From Dongia_B sp035539075 (GTDB taxonomy: Bacteria; Pseudomonadota; Alphaproteobacteria; Dongiales; Dongiaceae), in the NCBI GenBank assembly GCA_035539075.1, contig DATLJB010000052.1, positions 56,321 through 120,320 on the forward strand: a DNA stretch of 64,000 nt. Direction: 5' to 3'. Positions 44,721 to 52,591 of the stretch are shown piece after piece. How positions within the stretch are numbered: position 1 is the stretch's first letter; every line of letters starts with the position of its first letter. Under the pieces are notes generated by a model. The model was not told the DNA's origin and did not search any database. It worked only from the letters and a program-made list of their open reading frames with translations. A program made the translations under genes and the position numbers.

Positions 44721-44743
44721 GGAGACCTCCTCTCTTTTGATTT

Positions 44744-44758
44744 TGCCCCGGTGGGGCA
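44744..44758 (-). promoter_or_regulatory. hairpin in the fdoG 5' leader
   Basis: GCCCC-ACC-GGGGC within a longer imperfect palindrome, just upstream of the fdoG Shine-Dalgarno. It could affect translation or mRNA stability; no known riboswitch is recognised. Confidence 0.35.
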
Positions 44759-44789
44759 GGGTCAAATCAAGGCAATGTGTACCTCGCAA

Positions 44790-44818
44790 AGCCTATTCTT
44801 GCGCTTCCCCCCTGTCAA
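44790..44818 (-). promoter_or_regulatory. sigma70-type promoter of the fdo-sel operon
   Basis: On the minus strand, -35 TTGACA (44813-44818), a 17-base spacer and -10 TAGGCT (44790-44795), about 60 bp upstream of the leader hairpin and fdoG start. It is near-consensus at -35. No sigma54-type GG/GC pair was seen. The rest of the region to 45252 holds no credible gene. Confidence 0.65.
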
Positions 44819-45252
44819 ACGGTCCGCTGGCGATCCGGCACACTCAATCGTTAAAAAACAAACGACGATGGCGGGAATAAAGACATACCGCCTGCGGTCC
44901 GGCTTGACGTGCATCCTGATCCTGCCCAACATTGACGCGTGTCTTTGCTCTCGGCTCCCGCGTGGCGGGGCAGACAGGTTATCGGCGGCTTTTGGCGCAC
45001 AGCATCTGCTGCGGCCGGCAAGGCAGATGATCTGTCGTCATCCGCAGCGGATGCCTGCGAGCCGAAAGTTTCCCTCTTCGCCCGGATCGTGAATGCCGTT
45101 CTGCATTCTCTGATCTCGGCTGACTTCTTTCCACCGATCACTGCTCCAGTCCCTTCCATCTACCGACCGATCACCCATCAGAACCGTGCTCGCTTTCTTG
45201 CCGCGCCGACCATGTCCAGGCGTGAACGCTTCGCAATCATGAGGAGGTATCC

Positions 45253-46350
45253 ATGACGAGCCGTCGTGCGTTCCTTATTGGTGGCATCTCCGTCGCCACC
45301 GTCGCGACACTGCCGAGATTGGCCAATGCGGGGGAATTCGCGCCGGCGCCGGGCGCCTGGCGCAATTTCCGGCTCGAAACCACCCTGGAAGTCCAGCAAT
45401 CGGCAGGTGCCGTGCAAGCTTGGATACCGCTGCCGGCCTTCAACCAACCAGCATGGATCAGATCCGGCGACAGCAGCTGGACCACGAACGCGCAATCGGC
45501 ACGCCTCGTAACTGCCGGCGGCAGCGGTGCGCAGATGCTCGCCGTGCAATGGCGCGATGGCGAGGCGGCGCCGAAGATCGTCGTCGCCAGCACGTTTGCG
45601 ACACGTGACCGCGCCGTCGACCTGGCCAAGCCGGTGCCGGTCGCAGCGCTCAGCGCGGATGAACGCCAACGCTATCTGGCGCCCACCGACCTCATCCCGA
45701 CCGACGGCATCGTCAAGGCGGCCTCCGACAGGATCACCGGCAATGCCGGCTCGGACCTGGAAAAGACGCGCGCGGTCTACGACTGGGTCGTGGAAAACAC
45801 CTTTCGCGACGGTGCGACGCGGGGCTGCGGCACCGGCAATATCGTCTCCATGCTTCAGACCGGCTTTCTCGGAGGCAAATGCGCCGACCTCAACGCTTTG
45901 TTCGTCGGCCTGCTGCGGGCGGCAGGCGTACCGGCGCGGGATATCTACGGCCTCCGCGTAGCGCCCTCGAAATTTGGCTATAAGAGCCTCGGCGCCAATT
46001 CCGAGATCGTGACCAAGGCGCAGCATTGCCGGGCCGAGGTTTATTTGAACGATTTCGGCTGGGTGCCGATGGATCCCGCCGATGTGCGCAAGGTCGCATT
46101 GGAAGAGCCGCCCGGGAAGCTGGCAATGAACGATGAGAAGGTTGTCGCCGCGCGCAAGACCTTGTTCGGCGCCTGGGAAGGCAACTGGCTCGCCTATAAC
46201 GATGCCCACGACGTCGTCCTGCCGGGTGCCAGAGGGCCGAAACTCGGCTTCCTGATGTATCCCCAGGCAGAGGTCGCCGGCGTCAGGCTTGATTGTCTCG
46301 ATCCCGACAAATTCCGATATTCGATCAAGTCCACGGAGGTGGCGATATGA
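45253..46350 (+). CDS. exported transglutaminase-like protein
   Basis: A 365-residue protein with a twin-arginine signal (SRRAFLIGG, cleavage near NAGEF). The transglutaminase core is at about residues 170-290: YDWVVENTFRDG, GGKCADLNALFVGLLRAAGVPARD (catalytic Cys in GKCAD), HCRAEVYLNDFGWVPMDPADV (His and Asp). It probably acts as a periplasmic cysteine peptidase or amidase. GAGGAGG precedes the ATG. The stop overlaps the selD start (ATGA), an unexpected pairing of a Tat-exported enzyme with selenophosphate synthetase. Confidence 0.88.
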   Translation: MTSRRAFLIGGISVATVATLPRLANAGEFAPAPGAWRNFRLETTLEVQQSAGAVQAWIPLPAFNQPAWIRSGDSSWTTNAQSARLVTAGGSGAQMLAVQWRDGEAAPKIVVASTFATRDRAVDLAKPVPVAALSADERQRYLAPTDLIPTDGIVKAASDRITGNAGSDLEKTRAVYDWVVENTFRDGATRGCGTGNIVSMLQTGFLGGKCADLNALFVGLLRAAGVPARDIYGLRVAPSKFGYKSLGANSEIVTKAQHCRAEVYLNDFGWVPMDPADVRKVALEEPPGKLAMNDEKVVAARKTLFGAWEGNWLAYNDAHDVVLPGARGPKLGFLMYPQAEVAGVRLDCLDPDKFRYSIKSTEVAI

Positions 46351-47411
46351 GCGATATGCCTCCATTGCGCCTCACCAGCCTTGCCCATGGCGGCGGATGC
46401 GGCTGCAAGCTTGCGCCTTCGGTGCTGCAGGAACTGCTGGCGGGCCAGTCGGCGGCGCTGCCTTTTGCCCATCTGCTGGTCGGAACCGAGACTGGTGACG
46501 ATGCGGCGGTTTGGGATCTCGACGGCGAGACCTGCGTGATCGCCACCACTGATTTCTTCATGCCGGTGGTGGACGATCCCGGCCATTTCGGCCGCATCGC
46601 CGCCACCAACGCCATCTCCGATATCTATGCGATGGGTGGCACCCCCATCCTGGCGCTTGCCATTCTCGGTATGCCGCTCGGAAAAATCGATACGGCCACG
46701 GTGCGCGCCATCCTGCGGGGCGGCAGCGCCATTTGCGCGGAAGCCGGCATTCCCGTTGCCGGCGGACATTCAATCGACAGCGCTGAACCGATCTACGGCC
46801 TCGCCGTGATCGGCACCGCGCCCAAGACGCAAATTCGCCGCAATGCCGATGCGCGGCCGGGCGATGCGCTCATCCTGACGAAGGCGCTGGGGGTCGGTGT
46901 CTATTCGGCGGCTTTCAAGAAAGAGGCACTCTCGCCCGATGCCTATGACGAACTGATCGCCTCGACGACTCTTCTCAACCGCGTCGGCACCGCGCTTGCC
47001 CAGGATGAGGCCGTGCATGGCCTCACCGATGTGACTGGATTCGGCCTGCTCGGCCACACCTTGGAAATGGCACGCGGTTCCGGCGTCACGCTGCGGCTTG
47101 ACGCCGACCGGCTGCCGTTGTTTCGGCATGCCGAGGCGCTGATCCGCCAGGGTTTCGTGACCGGCGCCTCGGGCCGCAACTGGGCCAGCTATGGGGCGTC
47201 AATCGACCTGCCCGCAGATTTTCCCGATTGGCGGCGCCAGCTTCTGACCGACCCGCAGACTTCGGGCGGGCTGCTCGTTTCCTGCGAGCAGGCAGAGGCG
47301 GACCGGGTCCTGTCGAAGATCATCGATGCCGGCTGCAAGGCCGCCCGCCTGATCGGCCGGATCGAGGCCGGCGCCCCGCGCGTGAAAGTCGAAGCTCGGG
47401 ACGCCGCCTAG
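46347..47411 (+). CDS. selD: selenide, water dikinase SelD
   Basis: A 354-residue ATP-dependent selenophosphate synthase. The active-site loop is AHGGGCGCKL with Cys where some orthologues have Sec; GDDAAVWDLDGE and TDFFMPVVDDP bind metal and ATP, with GHSIDSAEPIYGL and TDVTGFGLLGH later. It supplies selenophosphate to SelA. The ATG at 46347 overlaps the upstream stop; the longer frame from 46293 reads inside the transglutaminase gene and was rejected. No mnmH (ybbB) is seen in the window. Confidence 0.95.
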   Translation: MSDMPPLRLTSLAHGGGCGCKLAPSVLQELLAGQSAALPFAHLLVGTETGDDAAVWDLDGETCVIATTDFFMPVVDDPGHFGRIAATNAISDIYAMGGTPILALAILGMPLGKIDTATVRAILRGGSAICAEAGIPVAGGHSIDSAEPIYGLAVIGTAPKTQIRRNADARPGDALILTKALGVGVYSAAFKKEALSPDAYDELIASTTLLNRVGTALAQDEAVHGLTDVTGFGLLGHTLEMARGSGVTLRLDADRLPLFRHAEALIRQGFVTGASGRNWASYGASIDLPADFPDWRRQLLTDPQTSGGLLVSCEQAEADRVLSKIIDAGCKAARLIGRIEAGAPRVKVEARDAA

Positions 47412-47467
47412 CTGGGAATGCTCGATAGGTTGTTCTCGGTAAGCCCCGAGGCCATGCCGATGGGTAT

Positions 47468-48781
47468 TCAGGACAGAAACGGCAGGTGCACGCCGCAGGT
47501 CTGCAGCAGCAGGACGATATTGAGGCCAAGGATCAGCAGCGCCGCTGCGCCGGCAAGGAACATCAGGCTTGGCCTGATCGCCAGCTCGCCCATGATCTGC
47601 CGGCGGCTCGCGAAAGCGAGCAGGGTCAGCATCGGCAGCGGCAGGACGAGGCTGAGGACCGCCTGGCTGACGGTGAAGGCGCGCATCGTATCGACACCGC
47701 CCGCGATAATGATGAGGGTCGGTCCCGCCGTGACCAGGCGGCGCAGCCAGAGCGGAATGCGCCAGCCGACGAAACCCTGCATGATGACATCCCCAGCCAT
47801 GGTTCCGACGACAGAGCTCGACAGCCCCGAGGCCAAGAGCGAGACGAGGAATATGCCGGCCGCCGCGTTTCCGAGCAGGGGGCCGAGCGTGCGATAAGCA
47901 GCCGTGATATCGCCGATGGCATTATGCGTGCCGTCATGAAACTCGGCGGCGGCCATGCACATCATGGCGACATTGATGAGGCCGGCCAGGCCCAAGGCAA
48001 CAAGGACATCGAGATTGGAGAAGCGCAACAACCTGATCCGGTCTTCCACTCGCCTGGCGGGGATGCGGTCCTGGGTCAAATTGGAATGCAGATAGATGAC
48101 GTGCGGCATCACGGTGGCTCCGATGATGCTGACGGCAACCAGTACGGAATCCGGACCGCCGAGCCAGGGGACGACGGCACTATAGGCAACCGCATGCCAG
48201 CTGGGTCGGGCGAGGAACATTTCGATGAGATAGGCGGCGCCGACGATTCCCGCCAATACCGCGATCAATGCCTCGATAGCCCGGAAGCCGCGGCGCTGCA
48301 GCAGCAAGAGAGCAAAGGTTGCCGCGGCGGCGACGATGGTTCCGGCGAGCAATGGAAGGCCGAGCAGCAGCGAGAAGCCGATACCGGCCCCCAGCAGTTC
48401 AGCCAGCTCCGTCGCCATGGCGCCGATTTCACTGAGCAGCCACATCCCATACACGACGGGGGGCGGGAAATGGCTGCGGCAGAGTTCCGCCAGATTGCGG
48501 CCGGTAGCGATGCCGATCCGGGCGGCGAGGCACTGGAACAGCATCGCCACCAGGTTGGCGAAGACCACGACCCAGAGAAGCTTATAGCCGTAAGCCGCGC
48601 CGCCCTGAATGTTGGTGGCAAAATTGCCGGGGTCGATATAGGCGACCGAGGCGACGAAGGCAGGACCGAAGTAAGGCAGGACAGTGCCAAGGCCGCGCCG
48701 CTTACCGACCGGCAAGGACGTGCCGGCCTGCGCGGCAGCCGGCAGGATGCCGGCACCGCTCACCATCGAATTAGACGACAT
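47468..48781 (-). CDS. mntH: Nramp-type Mn2+/H+ symporter MntH
   Basis: A 437-residue, 11-helix transporter. The metal-binding DPGN motif in helix 1 (VAYIDPGNFATNI) and the MPH motif in helix 6 (GATVMPHVIYLHS) are both intact, defining Nramp Mn/Fe specificity. It starts 57 bp after the oxalate decarboxylase-like gene on the same strand, so it probably shares a transcript with that Mn-dependent enzyme. A GAACCGT/ACGGTTC hairpin (about 48804-48839) lies between them. Confidence 0.93.
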   Translation of the reverse strand: MSSNSMVSGAGILPAAAQAGTSLPVGKRRGLGTVLPYFGPAFVASVAYIDPGNFATNIQGGAAYGYKLLWVVVFANLVAMLFQCLAARIGIATGRNLAELCRSHFPPPVVYGMWLLSEIGAMATELAELLGAGIGFSLLLGLPLLAGTIVAAAATFALLLLQRRGFRAIEALIAVLAGIVGAAYLIEMFLARPSWHAVAYSAVVPWLGGPDSVLVAVSIIGATVMPHVIYLHSNLTQDRIPARRVEDRIRLLRFSNLDVLVALGLAGLINVAMMCMAAAEFHDGTHNAIGDITAAYRTLGPLLGNAAAGIFLVSLLASGLSSSVVGTMAGDVIMQGFVGWRIPLWLRRLVTAGPTLIIIAGGVDTMRAFTVSQAVLSLVLPLPMLTLLAFASRRQIMGELAIRPSLMFLAGAAALLILGLNIVLLLQTCGVHLPFLS

Positions 48782-48838
48782 TGTTTTTCCTCCCGTTATG
48801 CGGCGAACCGTATCTGTCGTTGTCGTGGACGAGACGGT

Positions 48839-50020
48839 TCAGCCCTGGTCGGGAGCGATGAACCTGCTGCGATCGGGGAAGCGGCTGAAGAGCGTTTCCG
48901 GCGCCTGGAAGTTGGCGGCCAGAACCGAGGCCGGTGTCGCGGCCAGCCATTCGGCAATCGAGATTTCCTGATAATCGCCATTATCGAAAGCGAAGACGAC
49001 CTCCAGCTCCTCGCCGCCGGCATTCTCGATCGCATGGCCGTAACCCATCGGCACATAACCGACATCGCCGGGGCCGAATTCGACCACCTCGGCGCGGCCG
49101 CCGGAGCCGAACACCGTCATGCGGGCGCGGCCCTTGACATAGTACTGCCACTCATTGGCATTTGGATGCCAATGCAACTCACGCAGGCTTCCGGGCGTCA
49201 GGGTGAGAAGTGCCCCGGTCATCGTCGTCGAGATCGGGAATTCCTTTTGTGACACATAGCGGAATGTACCACCGGAAAAAAGCCGAGGCTTCTGCGCGAG
49301 CAGCGGATAGCGATGTGTCAGCACGGTATTGTCGGCAGTGCCGGGCGCCGGGTCGAGTGGAAGCGGGCCGGGCACGGTGCCTTGGGTGATATAGACTTCG
49401 CTCTTGGGGAAATTTGCAAAGGTCTCGGCCGGCAGGCCGAAGGTCTTCTGCAGGATCGGGCCCGGCGTATGGCCGACCCAGTCGGAGACGCTGAAGGTGC
49501 CGAACTCGGAGAAATGCCCGTTGTCGAAGGCGAGGACGAAGAGGCAGTCTTCAGGACCGGTGCCCTGCAGCGAATGGCCGTGGCCGCGCGGGAAATACCA
49601 GACGTCGCCGGGTCCGAAATCGAGGATTTCCGAGCGACCGGCCGGATCAAAGACCGTCGTCCGACAATGGCCGCTGATGATAAAGGCCCATTCAGCGGCA
49701 TTGGCGTGCCAGTGCAACTCCCGCAGACCGCCCGGCGTCAGGGACATCAAGACCCCGGCCACGCCCTCGGAAATCGGAAACTCGGCGACCGTTGCCTCCT
49801 TCGCCCACCCACCTTTGAGGATCTTGCCTGTCTGCTCGCCCATCGCGAAACGAAAAGGCCCGAACTTGGCGGCAGCGCCGGCATTGCCGGCCGGCTGTGG
49901 CGCTGGAACCGGTGTAGCGCCCTCCGTGCCGGCGGCTTGCGCGAGGCCGGTCATAGCGGCAAAGCCGGCGGCGCCGACCGCCGCGCCTTCGAAGAGCCTG
50001 CGTCTGGAAATATTGGTCAT
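48839..50020 (-). CDS. oxdC: exported bicupin, oxalate decarboxylase family
   Basis: A 393-residue bicupin with a Tat signal (SRRRLFEG, cleavage near AQAAG). The first Mn site is HWHANAAEW plus His149 (His103, His105, Glu110); the second is HWHPNANEW plus GYGHAIE. The active-site lid, SENS in the B. subtilis decarboxylase, reads SEFG: the Glu needed for decarboxylation is kept and the next two residues differ. It would convert oxalate to formate and CO2 in the periplasm, next to the formate dehydrogenase. The ATG at 50020 has GGAG upstream. Confidence 0.88.
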   Translation of the reverse strand: MTNISRRRLFEGAAVGAAGFAAMTGLAQAAGTEGATPVPAPQPAGNAGAAAKFGPFRFAMGEQTGKILKGGWAKEATVAEFPISEGVAGVLMSLTPGGLRELHWHANAAEWAFIISGHCRTTVFDPAGRSEILDFGPGDVWYFPRGHGHSLQGTGPEDCLFVLAFDNGHFSEFGTFSVSDWVGHTPGPILQKTFGLPAETFANFPKSEVYITQGTVPGPLPLDPAPGTADNTVLTHRYPLLAQKPRLFSGGTFRYVSQKEFPISTTMTGALLTLTPGSLRELHWHPNANEWQYYVKGRARMTVFGSGGRAEVVEFGPGDVGYVPMGYGHAIENAGGEELEVVFAFDNGDYQEISIAEWLAATPASVLAANFQAPETLFSRFPDRSRFIAPDQG

Positions 50021-50389
50021 TGCGTTCACTCCCGTGTCAGATGATTGGCAGCGGGCTGGACCTCCCGCCCTGGCCCGCCGGGGATAGATTTGGCTTCGGA
50101 AGACGCAAGGCCAATGCAATGTCTTCATCGGGACATGTTCGCGGTACATTGTGCAGTGCGGATAAAAATATCAGCGGCCTCGTTTCATTTGGAGCCGACC
50201 GAGAGGCTGAGCAGGCGGTATCCTGTCGCAGGCTCCCAGGCGGGACCGGTGTCGATAATCCGACGTGATGTTCGCTGATCCTCGGACACGACAGGCTTGC
50301 GACAGATGATGGCTGTGGATGAAGCGGCACAGCCCGCGTGATCGTTGGCGATCGATCGCGTTGTAGCGGCGGATCCTTCCCGCGCAGGG
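50021..50389. other. intergenic region upstream of oxdC
   Basis: 369 bp without a convincing gene on either strand. It presumably carries the oxdC promoter; only a weak TTGCGT/TATCCC pair is visible. Confidence 0.4.
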
Positions 50390-51079
50390 CTATGCCCCGG
50401 CACTCTCCCCGTCGCCACGAAATCGATGACTTCGCTGTGCCGTCGCCACCAGTTCGCAAAGATAGGCGCCGCCATGTCGGATGGCTTCGTCGGATAGCCC
50501 CGCCCCACCCAGCACGACGCCACGTGCATCGACGCCACGCGCAACAAGCGATGTCATGACATTGCGCATGCCGCTGTAGCCGCTGTGATCGGCCCCCGCA
50601 TATTCGACCAGCCTGACCTTACCGCTGATCTCGCCGATGCGGGGCAACGGCCTGGTCAGCCGTGCCGCGAAGGTGAGAGCACCGGCACACCTGCCTTGCA
50701 GCAGCAGGTGCAAGGCAAGCCTTCCACCATGGCCAAAGCCGACCAGGACGAGGCGGCTGGCATCAAGGTGGTAGAAACGCAATTGCCGCTCGAGTTGTGG
50801 TGCGGCCAGCCGCGCCGCTCGCTCAACTTCCCCCGGCTTCTCAGGGACCTCGGACGCAGGCATCGATGGCGAAAGGCCGTTGGCCGTTGGCTGCGGCAGT
50901 TCGGCCTCCGTCGGGGCAATGAAAGTCGTAGCGATCAGGTTTGGCGCCCAGCGCGTCACCGCCGTGGTCAGGCTCGCTATGGTATTGGTGGCGTCATGCA
51001 GCAGGACCGCCAGTACCTTTGGAGATTGTTCTGCTGACGGGGCCTGCCAGAGTCCATGGGAAAACTGCAGCCAGGTCAT
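50390..51079 (-). CDS. carboxylesterase-like alpha/beta hydrolase lacking the nucleophile Ser
   Basis: A 229-residue alpha/beta hydrolase resembling phospholipase/carboxylesterase. It has VLAVLLHDATNT near the start, helix-strand units, and the nucleophile elbow LVLVGFGHGGRLALHLLL. The usual G-x-S-x-G reads GFGHG, with Gly in place of Ser, so classical esterase activity is unlikely. The C-terminal RHGGAYL keeps a His. It may be a non-catalytic relative. It is encoded between oxdC and the LysR gene on the same strand. Confidence 0.65.
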   Translation of the reverse strand: MTWLQFSHGLWQAPSAEQSPKVLAVLLHDATNTIASLTTAVTRWAPNLIATTFIAPTEAELPQPTANGLSPSMPASEVPEKPGEVERAARLAAPQLERQLRFYHLDASRLVLVGFGHGGRLALHLLLQGRCAGALTFAARLTRPLPRIGEISGKVRLVEYAGADHSGYSGMRNVMTSLVARGVDARGVVLGGAGLSDEAIRHGGAYLCELVATAQRSHRFRGDGESAGA

Positions 51080-51232
51080 GCTTGGTTCCTCGACAAGAGA
51101 CCGGCCGGCGCGGGCCGGTCGGCATTCGATGTCTGAGGTTGATTTTTGCCGGAAGGACTCAAGCCGGCAAATGCATTGACTTCACCACCACATGTTCAGG
51201 ATGAATTGCCGGACAGGCTTACCGGCGCGGCC

Positions 51233-52141
51233 CTACAAGCTCAGGGCCACCGACGAGACCGCATCGCGGAGCCAGCGATGGGCGGGATGGCGTTCCAGCC
51301 GCCGATGCCACAGCATTACGGTCCGAACATGCGGCGACTGATAAGGCGGCTCGCATACCTGCAGCGGATGGCTGCGGACGAATTCCTGCGCGATCCGCCG
51401 GCTCAGCGTCGCGACCATGTCCGATTGAACAAGGATCGGCGCAGCCGAGAGATAGGGTGCTTGCAGGACGATGCGGCGGGCAAGCCCCTCCTCGCCCAGC
51501 CACCGGTCGATGAAACTGGTGTCCTCGCGACTTGACGAGATCTCGAGATGCGGCAGCGCGGCGAAAGCCGCGGGCGACAGCTTCTGCTCGCTCGCCGGAT
51601 GTCCGCGCCGCATCACCATGACGAAGGGATCCTTGAGCAAGGGTGCTGCGGCGAAGCGTTCTCCGGGACTGTCCAGGCCGCTGATCGCGAGATCGAATTC
51701 ACCACGGTCCAGCCGCTCGATGAGATCCAAGGTGCCGCTCGGGCGGAGATCGAGCCGTACCAATGGGGCCGCTGCAGATATCGCGGCAACCAGCGGTGGG
51801 ACGAGGACCACCGCTGCGTAATTGTTAACCGCGATCGTAAAGCGGCGATCCGCCGCAGCCGGGTCGAAGGCCGCCGGCTCGAGGGCGAGCTGCATTTCAT
51901 TCAGTGCGTTGCGCAGGGGCGCGGCAAGCGCCTCGGCTCGCGGCGTGGGCGCCATGCCTTCCGGTGTGCGAATGAACAATTCGTCCTTCAGCATGTGGCG
52001 CAGCCGGGTCAAGGCATGGCTCATCGCCGGCTGGCTAAGCCCGATGCGGCTGCCCGCGCGGGTGACATTGCGCTCCTGCATGATGGCGTCGAATACAATC
52101 AGCAGGTTGAGATCAAAAGCGCCCCAATTCATCAAAGACAT
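51233..52141 (-). CDS. LysR family transcriptional regulator
   Basis: A 302-residue LTTR. The N-terminal winged helix-turn-helix has FDLNLLIVFDAIMQERNVTRAG, then IGLSQPAMSHALTRLRHML and LFIRTPEGMAPTPRA. The C-terminal periplasmic-binding-type effector domain follows. It is of the NodD/LinR-like subgroup by its DLNLL opening. The start at 52141 is the family-typical position; a 149-residue upstream extension is not conserved. It is divergent from a small secreted protein; likely targets are neighbours (esterase-like, oxdC-mntH or the 52264 gene). Confidence 0.9.
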   Translation of the reverse strand: MSLMNWGAFDLNLLIVFDAIMQERNVTRAGSRIGLSQPAMSHALTRLRHMLKDELFIRTPEGMAPTPRAEALAAPLRNALNEMQLALEPAAFDPAAADRRFTIAVNNYAAVVLVPPLVAAISAAAPLVRLDLRPSGTLDLIERLDRGEFDLAISGLDSPGERFAAAPLLKDPFVMVMRRGHPASEQKLSPAAFAALPHLEISSSREDTSFIDRWLGEEGLARRIVLQAPYLSAAPILVQSDMVATLSRRIAQEFVRSHPLQVCEPPYQSPHVRTVMLWHRRLERHPAHRWLRDAVSSVALSL

Positions 52142-52263
52142 ATATCCGTGACGAGAATTCATTTCAAGCACGCCGCCCGCGCGCCCACGTCCTCTCTGCG
52201 GAGATTGATCCGCACCAAACGCGCCGCCATCCGAGACGGCGCAAGAAAAAAGGAGATTTTGTG

Positions 52264-52491
52264 ATGAAAAAGGTTGTTCCGGCCATCTGCTTTGCCTTGG
52301 CCACTGTCGTTGCCGGCAGCACGCTGTCAGCGGTTTCCAGCTACGCCCAGACCTATTCCTCCGATGAGCAGACCTGCGGCAGGGCCGACGCCGGTCAGGG
52401 CGGCGCGCGTTGCATGCGCGACTCCTTGCATCCGGACACAGTGCATCACGAACGTCACGACCGCTCGGGTTCGAGCATGCGCGACCGATGA
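52264..52491 (+). CDS. small secreted protein, 75 aa
   Basis: MKKVVPAICFALATVVAGST plus following residues form a Sec signal (cleavage at SYAQ-TY). The mature part is about 46 residues, hydrophilic, with two Cys (QTCGRA, ARCMRD) that could form one disulphide, ending in His/Arg/Ser-rich sequence. AAGGAG precedes the start. It is divergent from the LysR gene and may be its target. No family is recognised. Confidence 0.65.
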   Translation: MKKVVPAICFALATVVAGSTLSAVSSYAQTYSSDEQTCGRADAGQGGARCMRDSLHPDTVHHERHDRSGSSMRDR

Positions 52492-52522
52492 GTCGGCCCG
52501 CGGAAAGCCGCTCATGCAATCG

Positions 52523-52570
52523 GCAGTCCGCCATTTCGCGAGCCACGCGACCCACGAAATGGCGGACTGC
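52523..52570. terminator. 16-bp perfect inverted repeat between convergent genes
   Basis: Arms beginning GCAGTCCGCC and ending GGCGGACTGC are perfectly complementary over 16 bp, with a 16-base loop. It sits between the convergent secreted-protein and porin genes. There is no T-run, so it may be a terminator or an mRNA 3'-end stabiliser. Confidence 0.6.
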
Positions 52571-52591
52571 ACACGCCTGCAACATCGCGCG

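Noticed and set aside
47486..49252. 588-codon plus-strand frame opposite mntH and oxdC
   Set aside because: Low-complexity His/Asp/Gln-rich translation typical of an antisense frame; spans two well-supported genes.
52142..52585. 149-residue N-terminal extension of the LysR regulator
   Set aside because: It runs through the divergent promoter and the small secreted-protein gene; LTTRs begin with the HTH.
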